Positions 6,018 through 13,978 are shown, numbered from the stretch's first letter. The stretch is DNA of 20,329 nt from JBDSTZ01 sp039927975 (GCA_039927975.1 JBDSTZ010000254.1:1-20329), one strand, 5' to 3'. Numbers and translations: made by a program. Notes: generated by a model from the letters alone, not told the origin.

Positions 6018-7142
6018 TTATTGCCCGGATGGCGAGAATCGCTCCAGCAACTCGCGTTCGAGCTCCTGCAACTTCGGCAGCTCATCCCTGCGGCGCTGTT
6101 GGCCTTCCTTCGAAATTTGTTCGAGCTTGTCGAACGCGGCAATGAGCTGGGTCTGCACGTGCTGCGCCGTTTCCAGGCTGACCAGCGAGCGCTGTTTGAC
6201 CCGCGCCACGTTCTCGGTGTTCTCCAGCAGCATGTCGGCCTGCGCGCGGAATGCCGCGTCGGTGGCGTCGTAGGCGGCGTTGGCCACCGCCGCGCTCTGC
6301 TTGGCTTCCAGCTGCAACAGGTAGAGCGAGAACACATTGCGCCATGCCGGAATCGCGACGTTGACGATATCGGTGAAGGTATCGGTCAGCGAGCGCGCGT
6401 TGTCCTGCGACAGGCGGATCTGCGGCACCATCTGGGTGGCCATCAGCATCGCGCGGCGCAGATCGTCGATGCGTTTTTCCAGGCGCTCAAGACGGCGCTT
6501 GAGTTCGGTAGCCTGCTGCGCCTCGAACGCGTTCGTTGGCGCCGGTTGCTGGGCGATCGCTTGCTGCAGCTGGGCAGCCCAGGCCTCGCCCTTCTTCACG
6601 TCGGTGTCGAGCCCTTGATAGTATTGTTCGAGGCCTTTGTACATCTCGTCGAAATCCTGGATGCGGCCCTTGTGCACGTTGGCGTGGCGGGTCATCTCGT
6701 TCACCAGCGTGTCCATGCGCGATTCCACCACCTGGTATTGCGACAGCATTTTTTCCTTGACCGAGCCAAACATGCCCGTCACGCGCGACAGCAGGCCGCC
6801 CGACTTCAGCTTGGCCGGGTCCAGCCCCTTCGAGGTGGCGATCAGTTCGTTCAGCTGGGCGCCGAACACGTCCGCGTCCGACGCGCGCACGGTGCCGAGC
6901 AGTTTGGCCGACACCTTGGCCACCGCCGTGCCGGTCGATCCGCCCAGCGAGGCGACCGCCTTGTCGTCGATGCCGGAGATGTCCACGCGGACCAGGGGTG
7001 CCGCGCTCGCCTCCGGACGCGCCGCCGGCAGCATGCCCGAATTGACGGCGGGATCGAACAGCGGCGTCAGATTGGGTGCGGGAGTCGCGGACGGCACCGA
7101 TGCTGACTGCGCTTCTTCGTCGGAGGAGAACAGCGGTTTCAT
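6018..7142 (-). CDS. telA: TelA-type toxic anion resistance protein
   Basis: A 374-aa member of the TelA (toxic anion resistance, PF05816) family. The characteristic core ERLEKRIDDLRRAM-x-MATQMVPQIRLSQDNARSLTDTFTDIVNVAIPAWRN lies in the second half and is flanked by long coiled-coil helices that end in a highly charged Arg/Glu-rich tail. The first 50 residues are Pro/Ala/Ser-rich and contain two P-L-F motifs (KPLFSSDEE at 2-10 and TPLFDPA near 26-32), resembling the motifs of the 301-aa partner. TelA proteins give tellurite resistance and may act at the cell envelope; mechanism is not settled. The ATG at 7142 follows an AAGGAA ribosome site closely. It is the first gene of the telA-terD-301aa operon, whose promoter should lie in 7143-7250. 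Confidence 0.93.
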   Translation of the reverse strand: MKPLFSSDEEAQSASVPSATPAPNLTPLFDPAVNSGMLPAARPEASAAPLVRVDISGIDDKAVASLGGSTGTAVAKVSAKLLGTVRASDADVFGAQLNELIATSKGLDPAKLKSGGLLSRVTGMFGSVKEKMLSQYQVVESRMDTLVNEMTRHANVHKGRIQDFDEMYKGLEQYYQGLDTDVKKGEAWAAQLQQAIAQQPAPTNAFEAQQATELKRRLERLEKRIDDLRRAMLMATQMVPQIRLSQDNARSLTDTFTDIVNVAIPAWRNVFSLYLLQLEAKQSAAVANAAYDATDAAFRAQADMLLENTENVARVKQRSLVSLETAQHVQTQLIAAFDKLEQISKEGQQRRRDELPKLQELERELLERFSPSGQ

Positions 7143-7448
7143 AGAATTCCTTAAGGATTAAAATGACAAGGGTGTAGCTTACCACCGGTGAATACGGCTG
7201 AGCGAGTCAAGGCGCGTATCGCCGATCGGCCCCGCTCCGCCGCGCTGCATGGGCCAGCCGAACTGTGGCGGCCCGGTTCGCTGACTGGCCCACATCCTCG
7301 ATCGCAGCACGGCCTGTATCAAAAATGCGTGCAGGGCAGCTTCATGCCCGCGCGATGAAGTATCGCCATCGCCTCTTTACCTGTCGCGCGGCATTGGCAG
7401 TATGATCGCATGTTAATTTGGCAATCAAACCGGGGATTCGGAGCCACA
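7143..7448. other. Divergent intergenic region between telA and DUF805 gene
   Basis: This 306-base stretch separates two divergent genes and must hold both promoters. On the minus side TTTTAAT lies close to the telA ribosome site; on the plus side TTGGCA (7394-7399) and AT-rich DNA precede the DUF805 gene. None is a convincing full promoter. I see no RNA gene, repeat or credible coding frame. Confidence 0.4.
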
Positions 7449-7985
7449 ATGAGCAATCCATATCTGCCGCCGAGCACCAATTTCTCAAGCACGAGCGAGC
7501 AAGACGGCGGCTGGGAGCCGTCATTCTTTTCACTCAGCGCCAGGATTGGACGCCTCCGTTATCTGGCCTATGTGCTGGCAATATTGGTGGTTAGCGCCTT
7601 TCCGCTGATGATCGCGGTGATGTTCAATTTTGGAATGCTGTTCCCGCCGTTGATATTGCTGACCTTGCTCGTCGCTGCGTTGGCCGCAGTCATTCCGTCG
7701 ATCAGGCGCTTGCACGATCTAGGCTATAGCGGTTGGCTGGCGATCCTGGCGGTCGTCCCGCTGGCAAACTGCGCGCTCGGCGTGTGGTTGACGCTTGCCA
7801 AAGGAACAGAAGGACCCAATCGCTTCGGCGCCTCGCCGGGTGCCAATACGGCCGGCGTGGTCGTTGCGGCGATCGGCATGCTCATCACAGTGCTGCTGAC
7901 TTTTACATTCTTCCGCGGCTGGGGAGATGAACGGGACTTTACGCGCCCTCCGCCGCCGAGTACGCAGAATCCGCCCTCGCCATAG
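7449..7985 (+). CDS. DUF805 family inner membrane protein
   Basis: A 178-aa protein with four hydrophobic segments (about 38-59, 62-82, 93-113 and 134-157). It shows the DUF805 hallmarks: R-I-G-R-L-R-Y-L before the first membrane segment, the conserved S-I-R-R-L-H-D-L-G-Y-S-G-W loop after the third helix pair, and K-G-T-x-G-P-N-R-F-G near the end of the domain. DUF805 proteins are small integral membrane proteins of unknown function in many proteobacteria. The C-terminus is a Pro-rich cytoplasmic or periplasmic tail. The ATG at 7449 (MSNPYLPPST) has a CGGAG ribosome site; an in-frame ATG at 7410 would add 13 atypical residues and is less likely. It stands alone, convergent with the sigma factor gene. 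Confidence 0.88.
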   Translation: MSNPYLPPSTNFSSTSEQDGGWEPSFFSLSARIGRLRYLAYVLAILVVSAFPLMIAVMFNFGMLFPPLILLTLLVAALAAVIPSIRRLHDLGYSGWLAILAVVPLANCALGVWLTLAKGTEGPNRFGASPGANTAGVVVAAIGMLITVLLTFTFFRGWGDERDFTRPPPPSTQNPPSP

Positions 7986-8118
7986 GACGGCCAAATGCTG
8001 GAGCGAAAGTAGGCCGGGACGTCGGCGAGATCGATAATCGCTCGCTGTCTCGCAAGCCAGAAACGTCAAACCGATCTCCAATGAGAGGGCAATAATTTCG
8101 GCGTTACCGGGACTTTTC

Positions 8119-8811
8119 TCAACAATAGGCCGCCACCTTGTACGACGCATCATTGGCGCTAATCCGTGTGTGCATCCGCAGCCGTGGCGATTCATGGACC
8201 GACATCGGCTGCTCATCACCGAGCAGCGTCACCATCGCCGGCACGTCCATGCCATTGATCGCGGCCTGGAAGCGCCGGATCAGGTCGCGGCATAATTTCT
8301 CGCTGGCCGGCGCCTCGGCTTCCTCCGCGCGCAGCCGCCGGCGCGCCCGCGCCAGATACTGCCGCGCATTCACCGTCTTGGTCCCCAGCGCCGCCGCGAT
8401 GTCGGCGTGTTCGCAGTCAAACACTTCATGCAGCACCAGGGCCAGCCGCTCGGCCGGCGACAAGCGAGTGAGCATACGGGCCAGTGCTTCGCCCAGTTCG
8501 GCGCGCCGCAGCAAACCGTCTTCTGGTGGCGCGGGCGGCGACTCGGGAACCAGTTCCATTGCGCAGCGCGCCGCCACCGCATCGCGCGCCCGTTTGCGCA
8601 GGCGGTCGATCGACTGATGTTGCACGACGGTTGTCAGCCAGGCCGCCGGCGTCGCCAGCGTCGCCTGTTCGGCGCCCTGCCATTTGAAAAAGCATTCCTG
8701 CACAATGTCCTCGGCTTCGGCCTCGCTGCCGACGATGCGGCGGCTGATCGCGGTCAGGCGCGGGCGCAGCTGTTCGAACATGGCGCCGTCGGTATCGATA
8801 ATGCGCGGCAT
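8119..8811 (-). CDS. ECF-type RNA polymerase sigma factor with short C-terminal extension
   Basis: A 230-aa sigma-70 family ECF factor. Region 2 spans about 10-78, with EAEAEDIVQECFFKWQ and the TPAAWLTTVVQHQSIDRLRKR stretch that binds core polymerase and the -10 DNA. Region 4 spans about 105-160, with LSPAERLALVLHEVFDCEHADIAAALGTKTVNARQYLARARRRL as the helix-turn-helix for -35 recognition. After it comes a 65-residue piece (RFQAAINGMDVPAMVTLLGD...MSVHESPRL) resembling the start of the SnoaL/NTF2-like domain of SigJ/ECF41-type factors, but about half the usual length. No anti-sigma gene is adjacent, which fits that group, where the C-terminal domain regulates activity. The start at 8811 is fixed by an AGGAGA site; an ATG 66 bases further upstream lacks one. 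It lies 82 bp downstream of the oxidase gene on the same strand. Confidence 0.9.
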   Translation of the reverse strand: MPRIIDTDGAMFEQLRPRLTAISRRIVGSEAEAEDIVQECFFKWQGAEQATLATPAAWLTTVVQHQSIDRLRKRARDAVAARCAMELVPESPPAPPEDGLLRRAELGEALARMLTRLSPAERLALVLHEVFDCEHADIAAALGTKTVNARQYLARARRRLRAEEAEAPASEKLCRDLIRRFQAAINGMDVPAMVTLLGDEQPMSVHESPRLRMHTRISANDASYKVAAYC

Positions 8812-8817
8812 TGGAAA

Positions 8818-8823
8818 TCTCCT
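8818..8823 (-). promoter_or_regulatory. Ribosome binding site deciding the sigma factor start
   Basis: On the minus strand AGGAGA is followed by six bases and then the ATG at 8811. It chooses this codon over the in-frame ATG at 8877, which would add 22 residues without family similarity. Confidence 0.75.
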
Positions 8824-8893
8824 GTGTTGGGGCTCGTGCCACATGACGCTCGGCACCGTCCGAGTGTGACACGCCAACCGGCTATTTTCCAGC

Positions 8894-10102
8894 TCAGACG
8901 AGGATCGTCCGCTTTATGTCCTCGACGGTCTGCGCGCCGGCCAGTTGCATGGCCATGGCGAGTTCCTTGTTGATCAGTTCAAGCACGGACTGAACCCCCT
9001 TCCAGCCCCCGAGCGCGAGACCGTAAAACACCGGCCGCCCGAGTCCGACCACGTCGGCGCCCGAGGCCAGGGCCTTGAACACATCCTGCCCGCGCCGTAT
9101 CCCGCTGTCCAGGATGATCGGCACCTTGCGGTTGACAGCCTTCGCGATGGTCGGCAGAACCGTGAAGGTGGCGGGGCTGCCGTCCAACTGCCTGCCGCCA
9201 TGATTGCTAACCTGGATCGCCGACGCGCCGGCGCCAATGGCGAGCAAGGCGTCGTCCGGATGCGAGACGCCTTTCACGATCACCGGCAGACCGGACTCCC
9301 TGATCACGAACTCGATTGATTTGGCATCGATCTTGAGGGCGAAGGCCGCGTTCAGGGCATGCACGTCGCCGCCCGCGTCCTTTTTCACCAAATTGCCGAA
9401 CGGCAGGGGGAAGGAGAAATGGTTGCGGGCATCGGCCTCGCGGTTGCCGGTCGCCGTCGCGTCGACCGTGAGCACGATCGCCGTGTAGCCGGCGGCCTTG
9501 GCGCGGCGCAGCAGTTCGCGGTTGACGCCTTCATCCTTCTGCAAATATAGCTGGAACCATTTCGGCCCCTTGGCCGCCGCCGCAACCTGTTCCATCGACA
9601 AGGTCGACACCGTGCTCAGGGTCATGATGGTCTTGGCGGCCGCCGCGCCCATGGCCGTGCCGGCTTCGGCGCTGACATGGGCCAGGCCCTGGCCGCCCAT
9701 CGGGCAAACAATGACGGGCATCGCTATCGGCGTGCCGAGGATTTCCGTACGCAGATCGACCGGTCCTTTGCCCGTCAGCACACGCGGGACGATTTGGCGT
9801 CGTTCGAAGGCGCTGCGGTTCTCGTGCATGGTCCATTCGTCGCCCGCGCCGCCGGCGATGTAGCCGAAGCCACCTTTAGGGATGACCTTGGCGGCCTGTT
9901 GTTCGATTTCGATCAGGTCCAGGAGCTCGAGGGATTTCACTTCGCTGGCCGCCTTGTAGCCGCCAGCCGCAGCGGTTTTTGGCGCGCTGGCGGCGAACAC
10001 CGGCGCCATCGTTGCCGCGCCGGCGGTGACGGCGAGCGCGGAGCCGGCCGTCACCGATTTCAAAAAACCACGACGTGAACTGCTGATCATTGTAGTCATC
10101 AT
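8894..10102 (-). CDS. FMN-dependent alpha-hydroxy-acid oxidase with Tat signal
   Basis: A 402-aa flavoenzyme of the lactate oxidase/glycolate oxidase family. It oxidises a 2-hydroxy acid (probably L-lactate or similar) to the 2-oxo acid. The N-terminus has a twin-arginine signal, SSRRGFLKSV followed by a hydrophobic Ala-rich stretch to about residue 39, so export to the periplasm as a folded flavoprotein is likely. Active-site positions are present: Tyr81 in YIAGGAGDEWT, the FMN phosphate and ring contacts, QLY (Tyr186), TVDA (Asp214), Arg221, K277 in VIVKGVSHPDD, and H301/R304 in SNHGGRQLDG. The C-terminal barrel with ILDSGIRRGQDVFKALASGAD is complete. Substrate and electron acceptor cannot be read from sequence. 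Start is one of three clustered Met codons (10102, 10099, 10090); a GGAGG site at 10104-10108 favours the first two. Confidence 0.92.
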   Translation of the reverse strand: MMTTMISSSRRGFLKSVTAGSALAVTAGAATMAPVFAASAPKTAAAGGYKAASEVKSLELLDLIEIEQQAAKVIPKGGFGYIAGGAGDEWTMHENRSAFERRQIVPRVLTGKGPVDLRTEILGTPIAMPVIVCPMGGQGLAHVSAEAGTAMGAAAAKTIMTLSTVSTLSMEQVAAAAKGPKWFQLYLQKDEGVNRELLRRAKAAGYTAIVLTVDATATGNREADARNHFSFPLPFGNLVKKDAGGDVHALNAAFALKIDAKSIEFVIRESGLPVIVKGVSHPDDALLAIGAGASAIQVSNHGGRQLDGSPATFTVLPTIAKAVNRKVPIILDSGIRRGQDVFKALASGADVVGLGRPVFYGLALGGWKGVQSVLELINKELAMAMQLAGAQTVEDIKRTILV

Positions 10103-10254
10103 GCCTCCGCGAAAGGGAATGCCGCTTGGATGGACGCTGTCGCGCCCGCTGCGCCGATTCTCTGCTACTGCTGAGTTTGATGTCGCCCGTTACCGATATC
10201 AGCGTGGCACGCACGCGCGCAGTGACGCTCGCCCTGGCGCGAATGTGACAGGCA

Positions 10255-10274
10255 GGGTCTATATTTTTTCGCCG
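10255..10274 (+). promoter_or_regulatory. AT-rich promoter-like element upstream of clpP
   Basis: GGGTCTATATTTTTTCGCCG, with a possible -10 TATATT at 10260-10265, lies 78 bases before the clpP start. An almost identical element occurs before the GH42 gene (11215-11233). No clear -35 hexamer is present. The rest of the 249-base divergent region between the oxidase and clpP has no gene. Confidence 0.4.
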
Positions 10275-10351
10275 TCACGCCGCGCACTTCCCCGTGCGTC
10301 AGGCAGGCAGTGAACCGTCTCACTGATCAAGCACTCCGCGAAAGGACAATC

Positions 10352-10966
10352 ATGACTTCAACTTATCCCCAAGACCTCGGCCTGGTTCCCACCGTTATCG
10401 AACAAACCGGACGCGGCGAGCGCGCCTTCGATATCTACTCGCGTTTGTTGAAGGAGCGCGTGATCTTCCTGGTCGGCGAAGTGACCGAGCAATCGGCCAA
10501 CCTGATCGTCGCGCAGCTGCTGTTTCTGGAGTCCGACAATCCCGACAAGGATATTTCGCTGTACATCAATTCGCCGGGCGGCTCGGTGTACGCCGGCATG
10601 GCGGTCTACGACACGATGCAGTTCATCAAGCCGGACGTCTCGACCCTGTGCACCGGATTCGCCGCCAGCATGGGTTCCTTTCTGCTGGCGGCCGGCGCGA
10701 TCGGCAAGCGTTACGCGCTGCCGAACGCCCGCATCATGATCCACCAGCCGCACGGCGGATCGCAGGGCGTGGCGGCCGATATCGAAATCCAGGCGCGCGA
10801 AGTGCTGTACCAGCGGCACCGTCTCAACACCATCCTGGCCGAACGCACCGGGCAAACGCTGGCGCGGATCGAAAAAGATTCCGACCGCGACAATTACATG
10901 TCGGCCCACCAGGGCGCGGAATACGGCCTGATCGACCGGGTGCTGGTCACGCGCGATACCAACTGA
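10352..10966 (+). CDS. clpP: ATP-dependent Clp protease proteolytic subunit, stand-alone copy
   Basis: A 204-aa ClpP serine peptidase of normal length. The catalytic triad is Ser106 in GFAASMGSFLLAAG, His131 in RIMIHQPHGG and Asp180 in DRDNYMSAHQGAEYGLID. The Y-I-N-S-P-G-G-S-V strand and glycine loop (71-79) and the N-terminal axial loop segment VPTVIEQTGRGERAFDIYSRLL are intact. ClpP forms a double heptamer that degrades proteins fed by ClpX or ClpA in the cytoplasm. No clpX, lon or trigger factor gene flanks it, whereas the housekeeping clpP of betaproteobacteria usually sits in a tig-clpP-clpX-lon cluster. This is therefore probably a second, accessory copy (inference). The start has a GAAAGGA ribosome site; the GTG at 10310 would add 14 unlikely residues. 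Confidence 0.94.
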   Translation: MTSTYPQDLGLVPTVIEQTGRGERAFDIYSRLLKERVIFLVGEVTEQSANLIVAQLLFLESDNPDKDISLYINSPGGSVYAGMAVYDTMQFIKPDVSTLCTGFAASMGSFLLAAGAIGKRYALPNARIMIHQPHGGSQGVAADIEIQAREVLYQRHRLNTILAERTGQTLARIEKDSDRDNYMSAHQGAEYGLIDRVLVTRDTN

Positions 10967-11294
10967 GCACCAGCCTGTGCGCGGCCACCGGGCGATGGCG
11001 GCCGGCGCGATGGGCCGCTACGTCGTCCCCGCCCCGGCCCGAAATTGCTCGTCGCTAACGGGCCGGACTGGCCAGTCCCAATGCTGGATCGAGGAACGCC
11101 GTGTAGCGCCCATTGCCAGTCCCCGGCTTTGTGGCGGCGCCCGGCGATGCCGCATCGCGCATCACGATCAAGCCAATGACTATTTTCCGCGCCAACATCG
11201 GCGCCGATTGAATCGGGCTATAATTTTTCGCCGCATTCCAACCGACATTGTTCGCCGAATCGATCGCGCGAACCTCATCCCCAAGACAGCAGCC
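10967..11294. other. Intergenic region between clpP and GH42 gene
   Basis: These 328 bases hold the GH42 promoter region. A perfect palindrome GGACTGGCCAGTCC lies at 11065-11078, about 100 bases after clpP, without a T run. An open frame crosses the region in phase with GH42, but its residues are Arg-rich and lack a start signal, so it is not part of the enzyme. I see no RNA gene. Confidence 0.4.
11215..11233 (+). promoter_or_regulatory. AT-rich promoter-like element upstream of GH42 gene
   Basis: GGGCTATAATTTTTCGCCG contains a perfect TATAAT at 11219-11224, 71 bases before the GH42 ATG. It matches the element before clpP at nearly every base. The expected -35 position reads about CATCGG, so it is either a -10-driven promoter or an activator-dependent one. 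Confidence 0.45.
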
Positions 11295-13430
11295 ATGAAA
11301 CCCGCCCTTCTCAGCATCGTCCTGGCCGCCGCGATGGCCTGCACCGCCCATGCCCAACCGGCGCCGGACGACCGGGGGACAGCCCCGAAACTCGACACCA
11401 TTTTGTACGGCGCGTCGTATTACAACGAATACGTTCCGGCGCCAATTCGCAAGGAGCGCCTCAAGAAGGACGTCGCGCTGATGAAGGCGGCCGGTATCAA
11501 CGTGGTGCGGATGGGCGAATCAAGCTGGGGCAAATGGGAACCGAAGGATGGCCAATTCGAATTCGCCTGGATGGACGAGATCGTCGCCGAAATGGGCGCG
11601 GCCGGCATCAAGGTCATCATGGGAACGCCGACCTACTCGATTCCCGTGTGGATGTATGCCAAGCACCCCGACATCCTGGCGCGCCCGCTCGGCGGGGCGG
11701 CGGCTGGCTATGGCATGCGGCAGAATATGAACATCGATAATCCCGAGTACCGTCGCTACGCCAAGCGGATCATCGCGGCGCTGGCCGGGCACTACAAGAA
11801 CAATCCTCATGTGGTCGGCTGGCAGCTCGACAACGAGACGAGCGCGTACGGCTCGTCGAATCCAACCGTGCATCGCGAGTTTGTCGCCTGGCTGAAGGCG
11901 ACCTACCACACCACCGCCGCGCTCAACGAGGCCTGGCTGCTCAACTACTGGGGCCAGCAAGTGGACAAGTGGGAAAACTTCCCCACCCGCGATTTCGCCA
12001 ACAGCACCGGTTACAAGCTCGCCTGGGCCCGCTTCCAGCAATGGCGGGCCTCGCGCTTCCTGGCCTGGCAGGCGGCGCTGGTGCGGCAGTTCGGGCGCGC
12101 CGACCAGTTCCTCATGCAGAACAACGCCAGCTTCAGCCGGGGGGAAGTGAACGCCTACGACATGTCCAAGGTGCTCGACGTGGCCTCGAACGACATTTAT
12201 TTTAATTGGCAGGATGAATACGACGGCCGCCATCAGACGCTGCAAGGCAATCTGGCGCGCTCGGCCAAGCAACGTAATTACTTTGTGGCGGAAACCACCG
12301 GACAGGCGCAGGGCTGGGACGCCACCAGGCAGATGCCGCCCTACGATGGCCAGATGTACCAGGACGTGTTCGCCAATATCGGCAATGGCGCCAACTTGCA
12401 CATGTACTGGCATTGGTCGTCCCTGAACGCCGGCCAGGAAATTTATTGGAAAGGTGTGCTCGGCCACGACTTCGAGCCCAATCGCGCCTATGCCGAAGTC
12501 GCGCGGGTCGGCCACGATTTGCAGAAGGTCGGTCCCCTATTGGTCGATCTGAAAAAAGACAACCAGGTCGCGGTGCTGTATTCGACCGATTCGAATAATG
12601 CGCTGGGCTTTATGCCTTTCGATAAATGGAACAAACCGCTGCTCCCGAGCTTCCATACCGACGGCTACCGCCGCATTTTCGAGCGGCTCAATGCCGCCTT
12701 GTACCGGGCCAATGTCGAGACCGACATCGTGTTCGCCGACGCGCCGAATTTTTCGCGCTACAAGTTGCTGATCGTGCCGGCGCTGTATATCGCGGACGAC
12801 GCCTTGCTGCAGAAAATCGCCGATTTCGTCAAGGACGGCGGCCATGTGATCATGACGTTCAAGAGCGGCGAGGCCAATGAGAATTTCGCCGTGCGCTGGC
12901 AGACCGCGCCAGGACCGCTGCGCGCGGCGGCCGGATTCAAATTCCAGGAAACGTCGACCCTCGTGAAGCCACTCAGGCTCAAGGGCGATCCCTACGGCGT
13001 GGGCGAAAAGAACGAAGTCGACACCATCGCCGAGTTCATTCAATTGGAAGGCGCGCAGGCGCTGGCCTGGTATGACCATCCGTTTTTTGGCAAGTATCCG
13101 GCGATTACACGCAACGCCTACGGCAAGGGTTCGCTGCTTTATCAGGGCACGGAAATCGGCGACGATTTGCAGCTCGCCGTGCTCAAGGACGAATTGAAAA
13201 AGCTCGGGATGACCGGCCCCGATCAGCAGTTGCCGGACCGGGTGACCATCAAGCACGCCACATCGAAAGCCGGAAAGAAGCTGCATTTTTACTATAATTA
13301 CTCGGCCAGCCCGGTCACGGTGGCTTACAGCTATCAGCTCGGCACCGAGTTGATTACCGATGCAGGCGTGAATCCGGATCAAAAGCTGGACCTCAAGCCT
13401 TGGGGTGTGCTGATCGTCCAGGAAAAGTGA
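11295..13430 (+). CDS. Secreted GH42 family beta-galactosidase
   Basis: A 711-aa glycoside hydrolase of family 42. The signal peptide is MKPALLSIVLAAAMACTAHA, with probable cleavage after Ala20. The catalytic (beta/alpha)8 domain begins with LYGASYYNEY (38-46) and LMKAAGINVVRMGESSWGKWEP. The acid/base is Glu181 in VGWQLDNETSAYG, and the nucleophile is Glu333 in YFVAETTGQAQGW. A trimerisation/glutamine-amidotransferase-like domain (about 430-640, with PALYIADDALLQKIADFVKDGGHVIMTFKSGEANE) and a small beta domain complete the normal GH42 length. It should release terminal beta-galactose from plant or polysaccharide-derived oligosaccharides in the periplasm or outside the cell. Most GH42 enzymes are cytoplasmic, so the signal peptide is notable. 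No sugar transporter or regulator is nearby, and it ends at its own terminator. Confidence 0.93.
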   Translation: MKPALLSIVLAAAMACTAHAQPAPDDRGTAPKLDTILYGASYYNEYVPAPIRKERLKKDVALMKAAGINVVRMGESSWGKWEPKDGQFEFAWMDEIVAEMGAAGIKVIMGTPTYSIPVWMYAKHPDILARPLGGAAAGYGMRQNMNIDNPEYRRYAKRIIAALAGHYKNNPHVVGWQLDNETSAYGSSNPTVHREFVAWLKATYHTTAALNEAWLLNYWGQQVDKWENFPTRDFANSTGYKLAWARFQQWRASRFLAWQAALVRQFGRADQFLMQNNASFSRGEVNAYDMSKVLDVASNDIYFNWQDEYDGRHQTLQGNLARSAKQRNYFVAETTGQAQGWDATRQMPPYDGQMYQDVFANIGNGANLHMYWHWSSLNAGQEIYWKGVLGHDFEPNRAYAEVARVGHDLQKVGPLLVDLKKDNQVAVLYSTDSNNALGFMPFDKWNKPLLPSFHTDGYRRIFERLNAALYRANVETDIVFADAPNFSRYKLLIVPALYIADDALLQKIADFVKDGGHVIMTFKSGEANENFAVRWQTAPGPLRAAAGFKFQETSTLVKPLRLKGDPYGVGEKNEVDTIAEFIQLEGAQALAWYDHPFFGKYPAITRNAYGKGSLLYQGTEIGDDLQLAVLKDELKKLGMTGPDQQLPDRVTIKHATSKAGKKLHFYYNYSASPVTVAYSYQLGTELITDAGVNPDQKLDLKPWGVLIVQEK

Positions 13431-13432
13431 GG

Positions 13433-13471
13433 GTCTGCCGCGCGATTTTTGGCAGACTGTTTTTCTTATTT
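13433..13471 (+). terminator. Intrinsic terminator of the GH42 gene
   Basis: Arms GTCTGCC (13433-13439) and GGCAGAC (13451-13457) form a perfect 7-bp stem with an 11-base loop. TGTTTTTCTTATTT follows directly. The stem starts 2 bases after the GH42 stop codon, and the tail reaches the stop of the convergent small gene. Confidence 0.85.
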
Positions 13472-13978
13472 GATGGCGCCGCTCGCCAGCATCAATTCGG
13501 GGAATGGCGCGAACGCATCCGGGTGCAGCGCGACCATCGCGCGCAGCATGGCGCGTCCCGCCAGCTCGACGCCCCCCATCCCCAGCCGCGCCAGCAGCAA
13601 GGTGGCGACGGTGGCGTCGACCGTGCCCGGACTTGTGCAACGCTGGAAAATGAGCCTCTCCGGCGCGGCGCCGACGCTGGTGCGCATGTGAGCGGGCCTG
13701 GTCGGCGGAGCGTCCAGCGTGGCATGCTTGAGCTGACGGGGAGGGTCGGCGCGCAGAAGGTTCGGGTAGCGCTGTAGTGCCGGCGACATCCCCGACAGGG
13801 TGCCCACCACCAATCCGCCCATGCATCGGGGGACGTCCTTCGCGCCACAGGCGGCAATTTCGGACAGCGGGAATGTGCACGACAGGATGCGACTGTCGAA
13901 CATGAATGCTTGCAGCACGAGCGTGCCGGCATCGGTGGCGGCAATGCTGACGGTATTGTAGGCGCCGGGAGATTCCAT
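13466..13978 (-). CDS. Unknown 170-aa protein
   Basis: No recognised family. The protein starts MESPGAYNTVSIAATD at the ATG at 13978; a frame extending to 14026 would run through the hairpin at 14001-14022 and add an Arg/Pro-rich leader, so the shorter start is preferred. There is no signal peptide or clear membrane helix, though Ala/Leu-rich helices occur at about 140-165. Four cysteines are present, including C-G-A-K-D-V-P-R-C near residues 44-52. The composition (GC-rich codons) and strand match the secreted GGDY-repeat gene immediately upstream, and the two may have a common role, but a hairpin between them suggests at least partial separate expression. The ribosome site is weak, so the gene call is moderate. 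Confidence 0.6.
   Translation of the reverse strand: MESPGAYNTVSIAATDAGTLVLQAFMFDSRILSCTFPLSEIAACGAKDVPRCMGGLVVGTLSGMSPALQRYPNLLRADPPRQLKHATLDAPPTRPAHMRTSVGAAPERLIFQRCTSPGTVDATVATLLLARLGMGGVELAGRAMLRAMVALHPDAFAPFPELMLASGAIK

Noticed and set aside
5919..7106. Plus-strand frame (395 codons)
   Set aside because: Antisense to telA, which shows full family conservation.
10310..10351. GTG at 10310 as clpP start
   Set aside because: Adds residues absent from ClpP families; the ATG at 10352 has a good ribosome site.
11065..11078. Palindrome GGACTGGCCAGTCC as clpP terminator
   Set aside because: No loop and no T run, and it lies about 100 bases after the stop; left as an unexplained palindrome.
11520..12515. 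Minus-strand open frame (331 codons)
   Set aside because: Fully antisense to GH42, whose catalytic motifs are intact; no ribosome site or domain.
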